From assembly GCA_014650415.1 (NCBI GenBank), contig BMUX01000001.1:707266-771265 (forward strand): DNA of 64,000 nt, given 5' to 3'. The stretch comes from Streptomyces spiroverticillatus (lineage in GTDB: Bacteria > Actinomycetota > Actinomycetes > Streptomycetales > Streptomycetaceae). Numbering within the stretch: the first letter of the stretch is position 1; each line of letters opens with the position of its first letter. A program made the translations under genes and the position numbers. Below, one piece after another: positions 61,156-64,000 of the stretch. The notes beneath the pieces were generated by a model. That model ran no database searches and had not been told where the DNA came from. It saw only the letters and a program-made list of their open reading frames with translations.

Positions 61156-62166
61156 TCAGCCCGCCCGGTGCACCACCGCGTCGCACAGCTCCGCCAGCGC
61201 CGACTTCGCGTAGCAGTCCGGCAGCGGCGCGAGCGTGGCCCTCGCCTCCTCCGCGTACCGCACGGTGTCCCGCCTGGCCTGTTCGAGCGCCGGGTGGACG
61301 CGCAGCCTGCGCAGCACCTCGGCCAGCTCGGCGTCGCCCGTCAGGTCCCCGTCGAGCAGCTCGCACAGCTCGACGTCCTCGGGGCGGCCGTGCGCCTCGG
61401 CCATGGCGCGCAGGTGCAGCACCGGCAGCGTGGGGATGCCTTCGCGCAGGTCGGTGCCGGGGGTCTTGCCGGACTCATGGCTGTCGCTGGCGATGTCCAG
61501 GACGTCGTCGGCGAGCTGGAAGGCGGTGCCGAGCCGCTCCCCGTACTGCGTGAGGATGTCGACGACACTCTCGTCGGCACCGGAGATCATCGCGCCGAAG
61601 CGGCAGGAGACGGCGACCAGCGAGCCCGTCTTGCCGGACATGACGTCGAGGTAGTGCTCGATCGGGTCGCGCCCGTCGCGCGGCCCGGCCGTCTCCAGGA
61701 TCTGGCCGGTGACCAGGCGCTCGAACGCCTCGGCCTGGATGCGTACGGCCTCCGGCCCCAGGTCCGCAAGGATGTGCGAGGCGCGTGCGAACAGGAAGTC
61801 CCCGGTGAGGACGGCGACCGAGTTGCCCCAGCGCGAGTTCGCGCTCGGCACTCCGCGCCGTACGTCCGCCTCGTCCATGACGTCGTCGTGGTAGAGCGTC
61901 GCCAGGTGGGTCAGCTCGACCACCACCGCCGACGGCACGACACCCGGCGCGTACGGATCGCCGAACTGGGAGGACAGCATCACAAGGAGCGGCCGGAAAC
62001 GCTTGCCACCTGCGCGGACGAGGTGCTGCGCGGCCTCCGTGATGAACGGGACCTCGCTCTTGGTCGCGTCGAGGAGCCCCTCCTCGACGGCTGCCAGTCC
62101 GGTCTGGACATCGGTCTCAAGAGCCTGGTCCCGCACGCTCAGTCCGAACGGCCCGACGACGGTCAC
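61156..62166 (-). CDS. Polyprenyl diphosphate synthase (long-chain, menaquinone side-chain type)
   Basis: 336 residues, GTG at 62166, AGGAG eight bases upstream. First Asp-rich motif DDVMD (94-98), with the GGKRFRP motif at 53-59 and the second Asp-rich motif QLADDVLD (about 219-226). The absence of bulky residues just before the first motif suits a long product, so it probably makes octa- to nonaprenyl diphosphate for menaquinone. It lies divergent from the peptide transporter gene. Menaquinone is the likely electron acceptor of the nuo complex. Confidence 0.92.
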   Translation of the reverse strand: MTVVGPFGLSVRDQALETDVQTGLAAVEEGLLDATKSEVPFITEAAQHLVRAGGKRFRPLLVMLSSQFGDPYAPGVVPSAVVVELTHLATLYHDDVMDEADVRRGVPSANSRWGNSVAVLTGDFLFARASHILADLGPEAVRIQAEAFERLVTGQILETAGPRDGRDPIEHYLDVMSGKTGSLVAVSCRFGAMISGADESVVDILTQYGERLGTAFQLADDVLDIASDSHESGKTPGTDLREGIPTLPVLHLRAMAEAHGRPEDVELCELLDGDLTGDAELAEVLRRLRVHPALEQARRDTVRYAEEARATLAPLPDCYAKSALAELCDAVVHRAG

Positions 62167-62365
62167 GAGGGTTACTCCTGTCTGCTGACGATCAAACGGA
62201 TTGTCGATCTGTCGCTGGCATCACTCAACAAGTCAGCCTATCCCGTCGACTTTCGATCACCGAGGCCCCCGCCCTCTTCGCCACCCCCTGGTCAGGTCCC
62301 CCCGGGCACGGTCTGAAGCGCACCGGTATGTTCGTGGTGAGCTGATAAGACCAGGAGTAAGCCCT

Positions 62366-63910
62366 TTGTCCCATATAGAGCCCAACCCTCAGTCCGACGA
62401 GTCCCCGGAATCCGGTGTGGCAACCGGGTCCCGGAACTCCAGCCAGCCGCCGCCCGGCGACGACACCGCCTTCTTCGGCCAGCCGAAGGGTCTGATGACC
62501 CTGTCGGGCCTGGAGGTGTGGGAGCGGTTCTCGTTCCTGGGCATGCAGGCGATCCTCGTGCTCTACTTCGCGGCCAAAGTGGCCGACGGCGGCATGGGCA
62601 TGGACCCGGGCAACGCGGCCTCGCTCGGCGCGGCCTACGGCACCCTCGTCTACCTGGTGTCGGTGGCCGGCGGCTGGCTCGCGGACCGGATCCTCGGCTC
62701 GTACCGGGCCGTCCTGTGGGGCGGCATCCTCATCGCCTGCGGCCACTACGCGATGGCCGTGCCCACGGACGCCTTCACCTGGATCGGCCTCGGCCTGATC
62801 AGCGCGGGCACCGGTCTGCTCAAGCCCAACGTCGCGAACATGGTCGGCAAGCTCTACAAGACCGCCGACGAGCGCCGGGACGCCGGATTCGCCCTGTACT
62901 ACATGGGCATCAACATCGGCGCCTTCCTCGGCCCCCTGGTCACCGGCTGGCTCGCCGACCACAAGGGCTGGCACTGGGGCTTCTCGGCCGCCGCGCTCGG
63001 CATGACGCTGGGTCTGATCCAGTACGTCGCCGGGCGCCGCCACCTCGCGGGCCGCAAGGACCGCGCGGAGTTCGCGCTGCCGCCGGAGAAGATGCGCAGC
63101 ACCGTACGGATGATCGTGCTCGGCCTGGTCGCGGTGGCGGCGGTCTGCACGGTGCTCGCGCTGGCCGGCTGGCTGACGATGTCGCGCTTCGTGGACGTTC
63201 TCACGCTGATCTCGGTGATCGCGCCGGTGGTCTACTTCGCGGTGATGTTCCGCAGCCCCCGGGTGACGAGCGAGGAGAAGGGCAGGCTGCGGCCGTACGT
63301 CGTCCTCTTCCTGGCCTCCGTCGCCTTCAACTTCATCCTGTTCCAGGCGTACTCGACGATGATGCTGCTCGCCGCGTCGAACACGCAGACGCACATCCTC
63401 GGCTTCGACTTCCCGGTCAGCTGGTACGCGTCCGCGCTGGGCGCCTTCGAGGTGGCGCTCGCCCCCGTGGTCGCCGCCGTGTGGGTACGGATGGGCAAGC
63501 GGCAGCCGCACGCCTCCAACAAGATCGCCATCGGCGTGATCCTGGGCGGCCTCTCCTTCCTGCTGATGGTGCTGCCCACCTCCGGGCACGCCACGGACAC
63601 GTACAAGATGGCCGCCTGGTGGATCGTCGGCTCGTACCTGCTGCTCGGGCTCGGCGACATCCTGCTCCAGACGTCCGGCATGTCCGCCACCACCAAGCTG
63701 GCGCCGAAGGCCTTCGCCAGCCAGACGATGGCGCTCTGGTTCCTCTCCCTCGCGCTCGCCAACGGCATCCAGGCGCAGACCGTGAAGCTGTACGGGCAGG
63801 TCTCGAACCCCGTGTACTTCGGCGTCAACGGCGCCATCGCGGTCGCCTGCGGCCTCGCGGTCGTCGCCGCGGCCCCGTGGCTCAAGCGCACCATGCACCC
63901 CGTTCACTGA
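62366..63910 (+). CDS. POT/PTR2-family proton-dependent peptide transporter
   Basis: 514 residues from a TTG at 62366 (MSHIEPNPQS) with AGGAG eight bases upstream; a GTG at 62336 is possible but has no site. A disordered start (about 1-40) is followed by the ExxERF motif (E50, E53, R54, F55) on the first helix and 14 membrane helices; SAGTGLLKPNVANMVGKLY and FALYYMGINIGAFLGPL are the PTR2 signatures. It imports di- and tripeptides with protons. A hydrolase gene begins 12 bases after it. Confidence 0.95.
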   Translation: MSHIEPNPQSDESPESGVATGSRNSSQPPPGDDTAFFGQPKGLMTLSGLEVWERFSFLGMQAILVLYFAAKVADGGMGMDPGNAASLGAAYGTLVYLVSVAGGWLADRILGSYRAVLWGGILIACGHYAMAVPTDAFTWIGLGLISAGTGLLKPNVANMVGKLYKTADERRDAGFALYYMGINIGAFLGPLVTGWLADHKGWHWGFSAAALGMTLGLIQYVAGRRHLAGRKDRAEFALPPEKMRSTVRMIVLGLVAVAAVCTVLALAGWLTMSRFVDVLTLISVIAPVVYFAVMFRSPRVTSEEKGRLRPYVVLFLASVAFNFILFQAYSTMMLLAASNTQTHILGFDFPVSWYASALGAFEVALAPVVAAVWVRMGKRQPHASNKIAIGVILGGLSFLLMVLPTSGHATDTYKMAAWWIVGSYLLLGLGDILLQTSGMSATTKLAPKAFASQTMALWFLSLALANGIQAQTVKLYGQVSNPVYFGVNGAIAVACGLAVVAAAPWLKRTMHPVH

Positions 63911-63922
63911 GGTGACTTCCTG

Positions 63923-64000
63923 ATGCAGATACGTACTGAATTCCCGTACGGCACGACCTGCGAGGACGTGACGATCCCGCTGGCCGACGGCACGCACCTG
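63923..64000 (+). CDS. CocE/NonD (X-Pro dipeptidyl-peptidase, S15) family hydrolase, 3'-truncated by the window
   Basis: Only the first 26 residues are visible: MQIRTEFPYGTTCEDVTIPL and then ADGTHL. This resembles the entry strands of CocE/X-Pro peptidases (VxIPLxDGTxLxA). ATG at 63923 with GAGGTG ten bases upstream. Twelve bases from the peptide transporter stop, so import and cleavage of peptides may be co-expressed. The catalytic residues lie outside the window. Confidence 0.6.
   Translation, partial: MQIRTEFPYGTTCEDVTIPLADGTHL

Overview
The window is high-GC (about 70% or more) actinobacterial chromosome, and the gene order and protein sequences fit a Streptomyces core region. Supporting signs are GTG and TTG starts, a 1161-residue RpoB with the rifampicin-region histidine at position 437, NusG with a long acidic N-terminus, tRNA genes without encoded CCA, leaderless starts, and GC-rich hairpin terminators with few U residues. 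No insertion sequence, prophage, CRISPR array or replication origin was seen. Layout, left to right: (1) 3-5392, a tight plus-strand set of four genes: the C-terminal part of a probable NTPase with HEAT-like repeats, an SPFH/band-7-like coiled-coil protein, a small three-helix membrane protein resembling Pycsar effectors, and an M48 metalloprotease. (2) 5472-18956, minus strand: the transcription and translation block secE-nusG-rplK-rplA-[lipoprotein]-rplJ-rplL-rpoB-rpoC, headed by tRNA-Trp, with promoters, leaders and hairpins between units. (3) 19324-25380: a PLP aminotransferase, an adenosine-deaminase-family protein, a TetR regulator divergent from an NAD(P)-binding protein with two operator copies, murB, two MaoC-type dehydratase genes and rpmG. 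(4) 25470-32441: tRNA-Thr, tRNA-Met and tRNA-Tyr, a CodA-like amidohydrolase lacking apparent metal ligands, small enzymes, the YajQ-family protein, the coupled repair pair ogt-alkB, small membrane proteins and htpX. (5) 32593-43210, minus strand: a ten-gene respiratory complex I cluster nuoABC-HIJKLMN with no nuoD, nuoE, nuoF or nuoG. It is divergent from two paralogous histidine kinases, a NarL-type response regulator and korAB (2-oxoacid:ferredoxin oxidoreductase). (6) 50512-64000: RarD-like permease, an antibiotic-resistance type ABC-F ATPase with an 8-codon leader ORF, a lipoprotein, a secreted M28 aminopeptidase, a TetR regulator, an ABC-2 exporter with a LolA-like partner, a secreted CHRD plus DUF3455 protein, a polyprenyl diphosphate synthase, a POT peptide transporter and the start of an X-Pro/CocE-type hydrolase. 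How the parts may work together: KorAB makes reduced ferredoxin, and the adjacent Nuo set lacks the NADH-oxidising module, so a ferredoxin- or otherwise-fed complex I variant that borrows NuoD from elsewhere is a reasonable inference. The two kinases and the regulator between the clusters are the obvious candidate controllers. The strongest candidates for undescribed biology are this incomplete complex I with its repeat-bearing NuoC tail, the four-gene membrane/NTPase/protease operon at the left edge, and the ABC-F leader peptide. All assignments come from reading sequence and family knowledge; no database search was run.
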